64,000 nucleotides of DNA, from positions 558,001 to 622,000 of the forward strand of contig NZ_FNVU01000001.1 in NCBI RefSeq assembly GCF_900107965.1, given 5' to 3'. This stretch comes from Actinacidiphila yanglinensis. GTDB taxonomy: Bacteria > Actinomycetota > Actinomycetes > Streptomycetales > Streptomycetaceae. Positions 1-7,579 of this stretch are shown here, in pieces. Within the stretch, counting starts at the first letter, position 1, and each line of letters opens with the position of its first letter. The notes beneath the pieces are model-generated. The model was given only the letters and a program-made list of their open reading frames with translations, was not told where the DNA came from and did no database searches. A program made the position numbers and the translations under genes.

Positions 1-166
1 CAGCCACTGCCACGGCCCGAGGATTCCCGGTGGGTACTGCACGGTAGAACGGTAAACGACATTCGGGGCCGGACCCCACCCCCGCGGACGGGGCACCCGG
101 GCGGGCAGGCGGGGTGAGCGGGCCGTGCAGAGGCGCCGGGAGGTGCCCCCGGCGCCACGCAGCGGA

Positions 167-445
167 CTAGCCCGGGATCAACCCGTCGTCGTTGAGCATC
201 TCCCGGACCTCCTCGAGGGTGGCGTCCGGGGAGGGCAGGATGAGCTGGGACGGCGCGAGAGCGTCCTCCGCGAGCGGTTCCCCGAAGCCGCGGACGGCGT
301 CGAGCAGGGCGCCGAGGGTCCGCCGGAAAGCGGCCTCGTCACCCGACTCGACGGCGTGCAGCAGCTCGGTGTCGTGCGCGTTGAGCTCGGCCAGGTGGGA
401 GTCGTCCACCTGCACCTGGCCCTCCCCCATGATCCGTACGATCAT
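167..445 (-). CDS. pspAA: PspA-associated protein PspAA
   Basis: A 92-residue acidic soluble protein with no signal peptide or membrane segment. It starts MIVRIMGEGQ, typical of the small PspAA family encoded beside actinobacterial pspA. The ATG lies 7 nt after a strong GAGGAGG ribosome binding site on the minus strand. It sits 39 nt downstream of pspA on the same strand and is probably co-transcribed with it. The family is thought to act with PspA in the envelope-stress response; its biochemical role is not established. The call rests on family resemblance plus the pspA neighbour. Bases 1-166, downstream of it, show no gene. Confidence 0.8.
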   Translation of the reverse strand: MIVRIMGEGQVQVDDSHLAELNAHDTELLHAVESGDEAAFRRTLGALLDAVRGFGEPLAEDALAPSQLILPSPDATLEEVREMLNDDGLIPG

Positions 446-484
446 GACGGCCTCCTCGGTAAGGATGCGTAAGGTCAGGTCAGC

Positions 485-1291
485 TCACTGCTTGTCGAAC
501 CGGGGCCGGTCCTGCGGCTGCCCCTGTGCGCCCTGGCCGCTCTGGCCGGACTGGCCGCCTTCGATCGCCGGGGTGCTGCCACTGCTGCCACCGGCCAGCT
601 CCGCCTTCATCCGCTGCAGCTCCAGCTCGACGTCGCTGCCGCCGGAGAGCCGGTCCAGCTCCGCCTGGAGGTCGTCCTTGGCGAGCCCGCTCGGGTCGTC
701 CAGGGCGCCGGAGGCCATCAGCTCGTCGAGGGCGCCGGCCCGCGCGCGCAGCTGCTCGGTCTTGTCCTCGGCACGCTGGATCGCCATGCCGACGTCGCCC
801 ATCTCCTCGGAGATGCCGGAGAACGCCTCGCCGATCTGCGTCTGCGCCTGCGCCGCGGTGTAGGTGGCCTTGATGGTCTCCTTCTTCGTGCGGAAGGCGT
901 CCACCTTGGCCTGCAGCCGCTGGGAGGCGAGCGTGAGCTTCTCCTCCTCGCCCTGGAGCTGCGTGTGCTGCGTCTCCAGGTCGGTCACCTGCTGCTGGAG
1001 CGCGGCCCGGCGGGACAGCGCCTCGCGGGCCAGGTCCTCCCGGCCGAGCGCGAGCGCCTTGCGGCCCTGGTCCTCGTAGGTCGATGACTTCTTCTGCAGC
1101 TCGTTGAGCTGCAGTTCCAGCCGCTTGCGGGACGTGGCCACGTCGGCCACCCCTCGTCGCACCTTCTGCAGCAGCTCCAGCTGCTTCTGGTACGAGTAGT
1201 CGAGGGTCTCGCGCGGGTCCTCGGCCCGGTCCAGGGCCTTGTTGGCCTTCGCGCGGAAGATCATTCCCATCCGCTTCATGACACCGCTCAT
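485..1291 (-). CDS. pspA: PspA/IM30 (Vipp1) family envelope-stress protein
   Basis: A 268-residue protein that is almost entirely alpha-helical coiled coil. The N-terminus MSGVMKRMGMIFRAKANKAL forms the amphipathic membrane-binding helix of the family. The PspA core with RKRLELQLNELQKK heptads follows, then a flexible Gly/Gln/Ser-rich tail. The frame is open 35 codons further upstream, but the ATG at 1291 is preferred: it matches the conserved family start and follows a GAAGGGGG ribosome binding site. PspA/IM30 proteins oligomerise on the inner face of the membrane and protect it under stress. It forms a small operon with pspAA. The missing pspB/pspC partners are normal for actinobacteria. 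Confidence 0.92.
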   Translation of the reverse strand: MSGVMKRMGMIFRAKANKALDRAEDPRETLDYSYQKQLELLQKVRRGVADVATSRKRLELQLNELQKKSSTYEDQGRKALALGREDLAREALSRRAALQQQVTDLETQHTQLQGEEEKLTLASQRLQAKVDAFRTKKETIKATYTAAQAQTQIGEAFSGISEEMGDVGMAIQRAEDKTEQLRARAGALDELMASGALDDPSGLAKDDLQAELDRLSGGSDVELELQRMKAELAGGSSGSTPAIEGGQSGQSGQGAQGQPQDRPRFDKQ

Positions 1292-1486
1292 GGGCCTCGC
1301 GCGCCCCCTTCTCGGCAACTGCTCCAGCACCTCTACAGACCCCAGCCTACGGGCCCTGGTTCCATTACCGCACTGTTCGGGAGCGGATACGGTCATCCGT
1401 AGGGACGATCACGGTTCGGTGACCTAGGGCCCAAGGAGTAGGTGAGGGGCTGGGGTGCGGGGCCGGAAGCACGTAACCTGGGAGAT

Positions 1487-2077
1487 GTGTTCCGACGTCG
1501 TTCCCAAGATGAGCAGGCCCAGAGCGCCAGTAACTCGGTGCTGCTGGAGGACCAGCCGCGCGACCCGCAGGCTCCCAAGGGTCGCCCCACGCCCAAGCGC
1601 AGCGATGCGCAGAGCCAGCGCCGCAAGGCGGTGAGCACCCCGAAGGACCGCAAGTCCGCCGCCAAGTCGGCCAGGGATGCCCGCCGGGTCGACATGGCCA
1701 AGCAGCGCGAGGCGCTGGCCGGCGGTGACGAGCGCTATCTGCCGCCGCGCGACAAGGGCCCGGTGCGCAAGTACGTGCGGGACTACGTCGACTCCCGCTA
1801 CCGCGTCGCCGAGTTCTTCCTGCCGCTGGCGGTCGTCATCCTGGTGCTGAGCATCGCCGGCTCGCTGCAGGACCTGTCGCTGCTGCTGTGGCTGGTCGTC
1901 ATCGTGGCGATCGTGATCGACTCCGTGGTGACCACCATCCTGCTCAAGCGCCAGCTGCGGCAGCGCTTCGAGGGCAAGGACCTCAAGGGTGCGACGGCCT
2001 ACGCCCTGATGCGTACGCTCCAGATGCGGCGGCTGCGGCTGCCGAAGCCGCAGGTCAGCCGCGGCACCAAACTCTGA
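1487..2077 (+). CDS. DUF3043 domain membrane protein
   Basis: A 196-residue protein starting with GTG as MFRRRSQDEQ. The first ~95 residues are very basic and charged (RKAVSTPKDRKSAAKSARDA). Two adjacent hydrophobic helices follow at about residues 105-150 (FFLPLAVVILVLSIAGS and LLLWLVVIVAIVIDSVV), then a basic cytoplasmic tail. This is the DUF3043 arrangement, widespread in actinobacteria and of unknown function. An earlier GTG at 1442 is in frame, but 1487 gives the usual family start and has GGGAG just upstream. A TAACCT hexamer also lies 7 nt before it, so it may be leaderless. It is divergent from pspA. Confidence 0.85.
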   Translation: MFRRRSQDEQAQSASNSVLLEDQPRDPQAPKGRPTPKRSDAQSQRRKAVSTPKDRKSAAKSARDARRVDMAKQREALAGGDERYLPPRDKGPVRKYVRDYVDSRYRVAEFFLPLAVVILVLSIAGSLQDLSLLLWLVVIVAIVIDSVVTTILLKRQLRQRFEGKDLKGATAYALMRTLQMRRLRLPKPQVSRGTKL

Positions 2078-2148
2078 CCGGGGGGCACGGGGGCCCAGCG
2101 GGATACGCGTTCGACCACGAGGGCACCGGCTCCGGGCACCTGCCCGCG

Positions 2149-2973
2149 GTGCCGGGCGGGCCGGGCGGAGGCGGTTTCACCGGCGGCGCCGGCACCTGGC
2201 TGGCCGGTCTCGGTGGACTGCGGAACACCGTCCGCCAGGAACTCGTCGCCCGCCAGCTCGACGAGCAGCTCGACGCCTGCTTCCCGCAGTCCGCGGGCGC
2301 GCACGCGCGGCGCCGGCTGCGCGTCCTGGACATCGGTCCGGGCCAGGGCACCCAGTCGCTGCGGCTGGCCCGGCTCGGCCACCTCGTCACCGGTCTGGAG
2401 TCCGACCCGGTGATGCTGGTCGCGCTGCGCCAGGCGGTGGCGGCCGAGCCGCCCGACGTGCGCGAGCGGTTCGTGGTGCTGCGCGGCGACGGCCGCGAGA
2501 CCGGCCGGCATTTCGGCCCGGCCTGCTTCGACGTGGTGCTCTGCCACGGCGTGCTGATGTACGTGCCCGATCCCGAGCCGCTGCTCGCGGCGCTGGCCCG
2601 GGTGCTCACCCCTGGCGGCCTGCTGTCCCTGCTGGTACGCAACGGCGACGCGCTCGCCATGCGGGCCGGCCTGCTCGGCGACTGGGCGGCCGCGCTCGGC
2701 GCCTTCGGCACCGACGCCTACACCAACCGGCTGGGCCTCTCCACCCGCGCCGATCACCGCGCGACGCTGACCGCGGTGCTGGAGGGCATCGGGGTGCCGC
2801 TGCGCTCCTGGTACGGCGTCCGCGTCTTCACCGACACCGCCCGGGACGGCACCCCTGCCCCGGCCGACCCGCACGAGCTGGAGGGGCTGCTGGCGGCCGA
2901 GGAGCAGGCCGGCCGGCTCGACCCGTACCGCGCGGTGGCGGCGCTGCTCCACCTGTGCGGGGTACGGGGCTGA
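2149..2973 (+). CDS. Class I SAM-dependent methyltransferase
   Basis: About 274 residues with a Rossmann methyltransferase fold. The SAM-binding glycine motif LDIGPGQGTQSLRLARLG is followed by the acidic loop LESDPVM, a motif II-like DVVLCHGVLMYVPDP and the post-motif LTPGGLLSLLVRNGDALAMR. It resembles CmoM/SmtA-like actinobacterial methyltransferases; the substrate is unknown. The start is uncertain: GTG at 2149 is the last good start before the conserved LRNTVRQELVARQLDEQ helix, but residues just upstream (AYAFDHEG) also look coding, with no clear start codon. It follows the DUF3043 gene on the same strand and is probably co-transcribed. Confidence 0.75.
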   Translation: MPGGPGGGGFTGGAGTWLAGLGGLRNTVRQELVARQLDEQLDACFPQSAGAHARRRLRVLDIGPGQGTQSLRLARLGHLVTGLESDPVMLVALRQAVAAEPPDVRERFVVLRGDGRETGRHFGPACFDVVLCHGVLMYVPDPEPLLAALARVLTPGGLLSLLVRNGDALAMRAGLLGDWAAALGAFGTDAYTNRLGLSTRADHRATLTAVLEGIGVPLRSWYGVRVFTDTARDGTPAPADPHELEGLLAAEEQAGRLDPYRAVAALLHLCGVRG

Positions 2974-3128
2974 ACGGCCTACGTCGCCGCGGCAGGGCGG
3001 GGGACGCGCGCCGGTAGGTCCCCGGCGCGCTGTCGCGCCGCGGACGGCGTGCGGCCGGGCCGTGCGGCGGGCCGCGGGACGGCGACCCGATTGGCGGCCC
3101 GGGCATCGCCGCGCGACATCGCGAAAGC

Positions 3129-3134
3129 GACAAT
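3129..3134 (+). promoter_or_regulatory. -10 hexamer GACAAT placed for leaderless mRNA
   Basis: GACAAT lies exactly 6 nt before the ATG at 3141, which would put +1 on the A of the start codon. There is no good ribosome binding site and no convincing -35. Position and sequence are seen; leaderless transcription is inferred. Confidence 0.35.
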
Positions 3135-3140
3135 TCGGGC

Positions 3141-4247
3141 ATGAGTCGATCGCGCAACGCCCGCCACCGCTCCCTGCTGCCCGCCACCGGCACCGCCGTG
3201 GCGTGCACCGCTGTGCTGCTCGCCTCCGGGTGCAGCCCCACGTCCGGCACCGGCTCCGACTCCGGCCCCGGCGCTGCCGGCGCCGTCGCCCCCGCCAAGG
3301 CCGCGGTCCCGGAGGCCACCTCCGCGGACGCCCTCCAGAGCGCCTACCAGAGCACCGTCAAGAACGTGCTGCCCTCGGTCGTCCAGATCACCACGAAGCA
3401 GGACCTCGGCTCGGGTGTGGTCTACGACAGCAAGGGCGACATCGTCACCAACGCGCACGTGGTCGGCAACGCCACGTCCTTCCAGGTGTCGCTGGCCACC
3501 GGCGGCAGCCCGCTGGCCGCCAGACTCGTGGCCGCCTTCCCCGCCGGCGACCTCGCGGTGATCCGGCTCGACTCGGTGCCCAAGGGGCTCAGGCCCGCCT
3601 CCCTGGCACCCGCGGGCACGGCGGCCGTCGGGCAGATCGTGCTCGCCATGGGCAACCCGCTCGGCCTGTCCAGCAGCGTCACGGAGGGCATCGTCTCGGC
3701 GACCGGGCGCACCGTCAGCGAGAGCGCCTCCGGCGGCGGCACCGGCGCCACCATCGCCGACATGGTGCAGACCTCCGCCGCCATCAACCCCGGCAACAGC
3801 GGCGGCGCGCTCGTCGACCTCGACAACCAGGTCATCGGCATTCCCACCCTCGCCGCCACCGACCCTCAGTTCGGCAGCGGATCCGCACCCGGCATCGGGT
3901 TCGCCATCCCCTCCTCGACGGTCACGCGCATCGCCGACCAGATCATCAAGAACGGCAAGGTCAACGACTCCGGCCGGGCCGCGCTCGACATCACCGTGCG
4001 CGGGGTGGTCGGGTCGGACTTCCAGCCGGCCGGTGTGGCGATCGTCAGCGTGACGAAGGGCGGCGCCGCCGCGAAGGCGGGCCTGAAGGCCGGGGACGTC
4101 ATCACCAAGATCGGCTCGACGCCGATCACCACGGTGCAGTCGCTCACCGAGGCGCTGGCCGCACTGGCGCCCGGGGCCAAGGTGAAGGTCACCTACGTGC
4201 GCGGCACCGCCACCAAGTCCGCCGAGGTCACCCTCGGGTCCCTCTGA
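3141..4247 (+). CDS. HtrA/DegP-like trypsin-fold serine protease, lipoprotein with PDZ domain
   Basis: 368 residues. A lipoprotein signal peptide ends in LASGC with the lipidated Cys at residue 31, so it is probably anchored outside the membrane. The S1C protease domain (about 70-265) carries the triad His106 (TNAHVV), Asp137 (GDLAVI) and Ser220 (NPGNSGGAL). A PDZ domain follows (about 275-365: GVAIVSVTKGGAAAKAGLKA). The role is envelope protein quality control or signalling proteolysis. Most actinobacterial HtrA proteins have a transmembrane anchor, so a lipobox version is a variation. It is a single gene, with an unrelated small gene on the opposite strand downstream. Confidence 0.92.
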   Translation: MSRSRNARHRSLLPATGTAVACTAVLLASGCSPTSGTGSDSGPGAAGAVAPAKAAVPEATSADALQSAYQSTVKNVLPSVVQITTKQDLGSGVVYDSKGDIVTNAHVVGNATSFQVSLATGGSPLAARLVAAFPAGDLAVIRLDSVPKGLRPASLAPAGTAAVGQIVLAMGNPLGLSSSVTEGIVSATGRTVSESASGGGTGATIADMVQTSAAINPGNSGGALVDLDNQVIGIPTLAATDPQFGSGSAPGIGFAIPSSTVTRIADQIIKNGKVNDSGRAALDITVRGVVGSDFQPAGVAIVSVTKGGAAAKAGLKAGDVITKIGSTPITTVQSLTEALAALAPGAKVKVTYVRGTATKSAEVTLGSL

Positions 4248-4347
4248 GCCGGGCCGGTTCCGGCGTACGGGTCCCCGTGCGGCATGCTCCCCACCGGCGA
4301 CCGGCGGGAGCATGCCGAAGTGACGGCGCGCGGCCGCGGACGGATGC

Positions 4348-4578
4348 CTACGACTCCTCGGGGGCCGGCTCGGGGTCGGCGGCGGCGAGGCTCATGGGGC
4401 CGTAGATGCGGGTGTCGCCGTCGAAGAGGGTGACCTGGTCGGTGCCGCCGGCGGCCAGGTCCTTCCAGACCTCGCCGACCCAGGACTCGGCGTCGCCCTG
4501 GGTGGGGAACTCCTCCGGCTGCACCGACGGCTCCACCTCGGTGCCGTCAGCCGTCTCGAACCGCCACGTCCACGCCAT
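4348..4578 (-). CDS. Conserved small acidic protein of unknown function
   Basis: A 76-residue protein beginning MAWTWRFETADGTEVEPS. It has an aromatic N-terminus, a WVGEVWKDLAAGGTDQVTLF core predicted as alpha/beta, and an acidic tail. The ATG follows a strong GAGGAGAAG ribosome binding site, which separates it from the long open frame that continues upstream. I recognise this kind of small single-domain protein from Streptomyces genomes but know no function. It is divergent from the cobU fusion gene. Confidence 0.75.
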   Translation of the reverse strand: MAWTWRFETADGTEVEPSVQPEEFPTQGDAESWVGEVWKDLAAGGTDQVTLFDGDTRIYGPMSLAAADPEPAPEES

Positions 4579-4816
4579 GTGCTTCTCCTCGGTCCGGGAA
4601 TGCCGGGAATGGATGACCGTGCCCGGGAAGCGTATAACCACGATTCGCCGGGGCATCGATGATCCTTCCAGCGCGTCCCGGAGCCGTCGAGAGGGCACCC
4701 CGAAGTCTCCGCCCAGTCTGCGCACCGTCGCCGAGCACTCGCCGCGCGGCATGTCGCCGTGGCCGTCCCCCGCAGACGGGCGGCCCCGCCCGCGCGCACC
4801 GACCCGTCCGACGCGA

Positions 4817-4822
4817 GACGAT
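4817..4822 (+). promoter_or_regulatory. -10 hexamer GACGAT placed for leaderless mRNA
   Basis: GACGAT lies 6 nt before the GTG at 4829, and no ribosome binding site is visible. No clear -35 was found. The arrangement matches that seen at 3129, 6267 and other sites in this window. Confidence 0.35.
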
Positions 4823-4828
4823 CGTGGC

Positions 4829-6052
4829 GTGGAACTGACTCTCCTCGGTACCGGCGCCCCCGAAGGCCTGCCGGTGCCCGACTGCCCGTGTGCCGTCTGC
4901 GCCCTCGCCACCGGGGAGGCGGCACGCGGCGCCACCTCGGTGCTCGTCGACGGTGTCGTGCTGCTCGATCTGACCCCCGGCATCGCCCTCGCGGCGGCCC
5001 GGGCGGGCCAGACCCTCGGCGGGCTGCGCCTGGTCCTGCTCTCCCATCCGCACGACGGCCCGCCGGTGGAGATCCCCGCCGGGCTGCCCGCGCCGGCCCG
5101 GGTGCCGGACGGGCAGTCGCTGTCCGTGCTGGGCGGGCACCGCGTCCGCGCCGTCGCGGTCGACGCCCCCGGTACCGGGTACGAGGTCGAGTCGCCCGAC
5201 GGGCTGCGCGTGCTGTACCTGCCGCCGGGCGGCGCGCCCGCCGGAATCGCGCCCAACGGCGGGCCTCCCACGGAGGCGGTCCCGGCGCCGTACGACCTCG
5301 TGCTGCTCGACGTGGTCGGCCGGCCCGACGCGCTCGCCCGGCTGCGCGCGGCCGGAGCCGTCGCGGGGACGACCGACGTGGTGGCGGTGCACGTCGGCCA
5401 TGACGCGCCGCCCGGGCCCGAACTCGCCCGCCGGCTCGCCGCGTTGGGCGCCCGCGCGGTGCCCGACGGCACGACGCTGGCCGCCGGCGACTACCAGGAG
5501 GTGCCCGACGTCCCCCGCCGCACCCTGGTCCTCGGCGGGGCCCGCTCCGGCAAGTCCGCGGAGGCCGAACGTCGGCTCGCCGCCTTCCCCGACGTCCTCT
5601 ACGTCGCGACCGGCGGCACCCGCGACGGAGATGCCGAGTGGGCCGAGCGCGTCACCGCCCACCGCGAACGGCGTCCCGCCTCCTGGCGCACCGCCGAGAC
5701 CTGCGACCTGCTGCCGCTGCTCGCCGATGCCGACGGGCCGCCGCTGCTGATCGACTGCCTCTCGCTGTGGCTCACCCACGCGATGGACGAGGCCGGCGCC
5801 TGGGACGATGCGACCTGGCACCGCAGTGGGTCCGCGACGGTCCGGGCCGACATCGACGCGTTGCGCTCCGCTTGGCGGGGCACCCGGCGCACTGTCGTCG
5901 CCGTCTCGAACGAGGTCGGCTCCGGCGTCGTCCCCGCGACGTCCTCCGGGCGGCGGTTCCGTGATGTGCTCGGCCACCTCAACGCGACCCTCGCCGAACA
6001 GTCGGAAGAGGTTCTCCTCATGACGGCGGGCCTCCCCGTCCGCCTCCGCTGA
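4829..6052 (+). CDS. cobU: Fusion: PhnP-like metallo-hydrolase domain + adenosylcobinamide kinase/guanylyltransferase (CobU/CobP)
   Basis: 407 residues in two domains. Residues 1-215 resemble a PhnP-type metallo-beta-lactamase fold: start ELTLLGTGAPEG, a DCPCAVC cysteine cluster at 18-24, and LLSHPHDGPP where active enzymes have HxHxDH, so its metal site looks incomplete. Residues about 230-407 are CobU: Walker A LGGARSGKS (about 236), YVATGG, LSLWLTHAM and the closing NEVGSGVVPATSSGRRFRDVLG motif. CobU phosphorylates adenosylcobinamide and then makes the GDP derivative in the nucleotide-loop stage of cobalamin synthesis. It lies 227 bp before a CobT homologue. GTG 4829 is chosen because it starts the conserved first strand. 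Confidence 0.85.
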   Translation: MELTLLGTGAPEGLPVPDCPCAVCALATGEAARGATSVLVDGVVLLDLTPGIALAAARAGQTLGGLRLVLLSHPHDGPPVEIPAGLPAPARVPDGQSLSVLGGHRVRAVAVDAPGTGYEVESPDGLRVLYLPPGGAPAGIAPNGGPPTEAVPAPYDLVLLDVVGRPDALARLRAAGAVAGTTDVVAVHVGHDAPPGPELARRLAALGARAVPDGTTLAAGDYQEVPDVPRRTLVLGGARSGKSAEAERRLAAFPDVLYVATGGTRDGDAEWAERVTAHRERRPASWRTAETCDLLPLLADADGPPLLIDCLSLWLTHAMDEAGAWDDATWHRSGSATVRADIDALRSAWRGTRRTVVAVSNEVGSGVVPATSSGRRFRDVLGHLNATLAEQSEEVLLMTAGLPVRLR

Positions 6053-6078
6053 TCCCTGGGGTGCCCCTGACCCCCCGG

Positions 6079-6231
6079 GGTGCCCCGTCCTGCCGGTTGA
6101 GGGACCACCTGCCGGTGGGGGTTCGCCGCGCAGTTCCCCGCGCCCCTGGGTTTGTGCGGGTGCTTCCGCGAAAAGGGGGCAACCACCAAGGGGCGCGACC
6201 GCAAGGTCCCGTGACGGCAGGACGGGGCACC
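6079..6231. repeat. Palindromic intergenic repeat, family copy 1
   Basis: Outer arms of 17 bp are perfect inverted copies (6079-6095 and 6215-6231, read GGTGCCCCGTCCTGCCG). Inside lie GCGCAGTTCCCCGCGCCCCT (6128-6147) and a shortened partner AGGGGCGCG near 6189. The same inner motif recurs between other genes in this window (around 7.4, 25.1, 28.4, 38.4, 43.1, 48.2 and 52.3 kb). Confidence 0.85.
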
Positions 6232-6266
6232 GTGGAGGGTCCGCGCAAGCCCGCGCAGCGGACCGG

Positions 6267-6272
6267 TACTGT
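6267..6272 (+). promoter_or_regulatory. -10 hexamer TACTGT placed for leaderless mRNA
   Basis: TACTGT ends 7 nt before the GTG at 6280. No ribosome binding site is visible. The same hexamer precedes the starts at 33525 and 37149. Confidence 0.4.
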
Positions 6273-6279
6273 TCGGCGG

Positions 6280-7314
6280 GTGAGTGGGATCGAGATGGAC
6301 GACTTCGGAGCGCTGGTGGAGCGGCCGGACGCGGGTGTGCGCCGGGACTCCCAGGAGCGCTGGGGCGAGTTGGTGCGGCCTTCCGGCGGGTTGGGACGGG
6401 TCGCGGAACTCGCGGACTGGCTCGCCGCGGTGCAGGGCCAGGTGGTCGCGCGGCCGATCGCGAGGCCGCGCGTGCTGGTGTTCGCCGCGGACCACGGAGT
6501 GGCGGCCCTCGACGTGTCGGCCCGCCCCGCGGGCACGACGCTGGACTTGGTGCGCGCCGCCCTCGACGGCACCGCGCCCGCCGCGATCCTGGCCCAGCAG
6601 TACGGCGCGGAACTCCGCCTTGTGGACATGGCGGTCGACTGCGACCCGGCCGAACTCCCCGCACCCGTCACCGCGCACCGGGTGCGCCGCGGCAGCGGCC
6701 GCCTCGACATCGAGGACGCGCTGAGCCCCGAGGAGACCGAGAAGGCCTTCCGCAGCGGGCTGGCGCTGGCCGACGAGGAAGCCGACTCCGGCACGGACCT
6801 GGTGCTCCTGGGCGACCTCAGCGTCGGCGGCACCACGGTCGCGGGCGTCCTCATCGCCGCGCTGTGCGGCACCGACGCCTCCGTCGTGACCGGGCGCGGC
6901 TCCGGCATCGACGACCTCGCCTGGATGCGGAAGTGCGCGGCGATCCGGGACGGGTTGCGCCGGGCGCGTCCCGTCCTCGGCGATCAGCTGGCGCTGCTCG
7001 GCGCGGTCGGCGGGGCCGACTTCGCCGCGATCACCGGGTTCCTGCTCCAGGCCGCGGTACGGAAGCTGCCCGTCGTCCTCGACGGAGTGGTCAGCGCGGC
7101 CTGCGCGCTGGTCGCCCAGCGCGTCGCCTTCCGCGCGCCCGACTGGTGGGTGGCCGGGGTCGCCACCGGCGAGGCGGGGCAGGCCAAGGCGCTCGACCGG
7201 GTCTCCCTGGAGCCACTCGTCGACCGCGGCGTCGCCGTCGGCGGCGGCGCCGGAGCGGTTCTCGCGTTGCCCTTGCTCCAGGCAGCGGCCGCGCTTTCCG
7301 CCGGGCTCGCCTGA
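6280..7314 (+). CDS. CobT-family protein (nicotinate-nucleotide-dimethylbenzimidazole phosphoribosyltransferase homologue), active site altered
   Basis: 344 residues, the usual CobT length, with recognisable family blocks such as VFAADHGVAALDVSARPAG and the C-terminal PLVDRGVAVGGGAGAVLALP. Canonical CobT transfers phosphoribose from nicotinate mononucleotide to dimethylbenzimidazole for the lower ligand of B12. Here two signature sites differ: the usual GEMGIxNTT reads GDLSVGGTT, and the usual RLGEGTGA with its catalytic Glu reads AVGGGAGA. It may be a paralogue with another substrate or little activity. It follows the CobU fusion gene, but a repeat element separates them. Start GTG 6280 is chosen because of the -10-like hexamer 7 nt upstream; ATG 6295 is an alternative. 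Confidence 0.75.
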   Translation: MSGIEMDDFGALVERPDAGVRRDSQERWGELVRPSGGLGRVAELADWLAAVQGQVVARPIARPRVLVFAADHGVAALDVSARPAGTTLDLVRAALDGTAPAAILAQQYGAELRLVDMAVDCDPAELPAPVTAHRVRRGSGRLDIEDALSPEETEKAFRSGLALADEEADSGTDLVLLGDLSVGGTTVAGVLIAALCGTDASVVTGRGSGIDDLAWMRKCAAIRDGLRRARPVLGDQLALLGAVGGADFAAITGFLLQAAVRKLPVVLDGVVSAACALVAQRVAFRAPDWWVAGVATGEAGQAKALDRVSLEPLVDRGVAVGGGAGAVLALPLLQAAAALSAGLA

Positions 7315-7325
7315 CCCACCCGGCT

Positions 7326-7549
7326 GCCCCGTCCTGTTGACACGGGACCTTGCGGTCCGGACGTGGTGTGGGGTCCCCCCAGCGGAGCTCTGGGGGAGCA
7401 GTTCCCCGCGCCCCTTGGCGGTGACCCTCTTTTCGCGGAGGGACCCGCACCAACCAGGGGCGCGGGGAACTGCGCTCCCCCAGAGCTCCGCCTGGGAGGT
7501 ACCCCCAACCCACCACCGGCAGGTGGTCCCTCAACTCGCAGGACGGGGC
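7326..7549. repeat. Palindromic intergenic repeat, family copy 2 (most complete)
   Basis: Outer arms GCCCCGTCCTG (7326-7336) and CAGGACGGGGC (7539-7549) enclose nested inverted blocks. A GGAGCTCTGGGGGA block followed by GCAGTTCCCCGCGCCCC is mirrored by GGGGCGCGGGGAACTGCGC and TCCCCCAGAGCTCC. The whole forms a roughly 220-bp imperfect palindrome between the convergent cobT-like gene and the GNAT gene. It may act as a bidirectional terminator; mobility is not evident. Confidence 0.85.
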
Positions 7550-7579
7550 GCCCCGTTGGGTCAGGGGCACCCCGTTGGG

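Noticed and set aside
1-166. A possible gene or RNA at the left window edge
   Set aside because: No frame with start, ribosome binding site or recognisable product was found in this short segment.
4579-4828. Cobalamin riboswitch before the cobU fusion gene
   Set aside because: No B12-box-like segment or long leader is visible, and a -10-like hexamer lies 6 nt before the start codon, which leaves no room for one.
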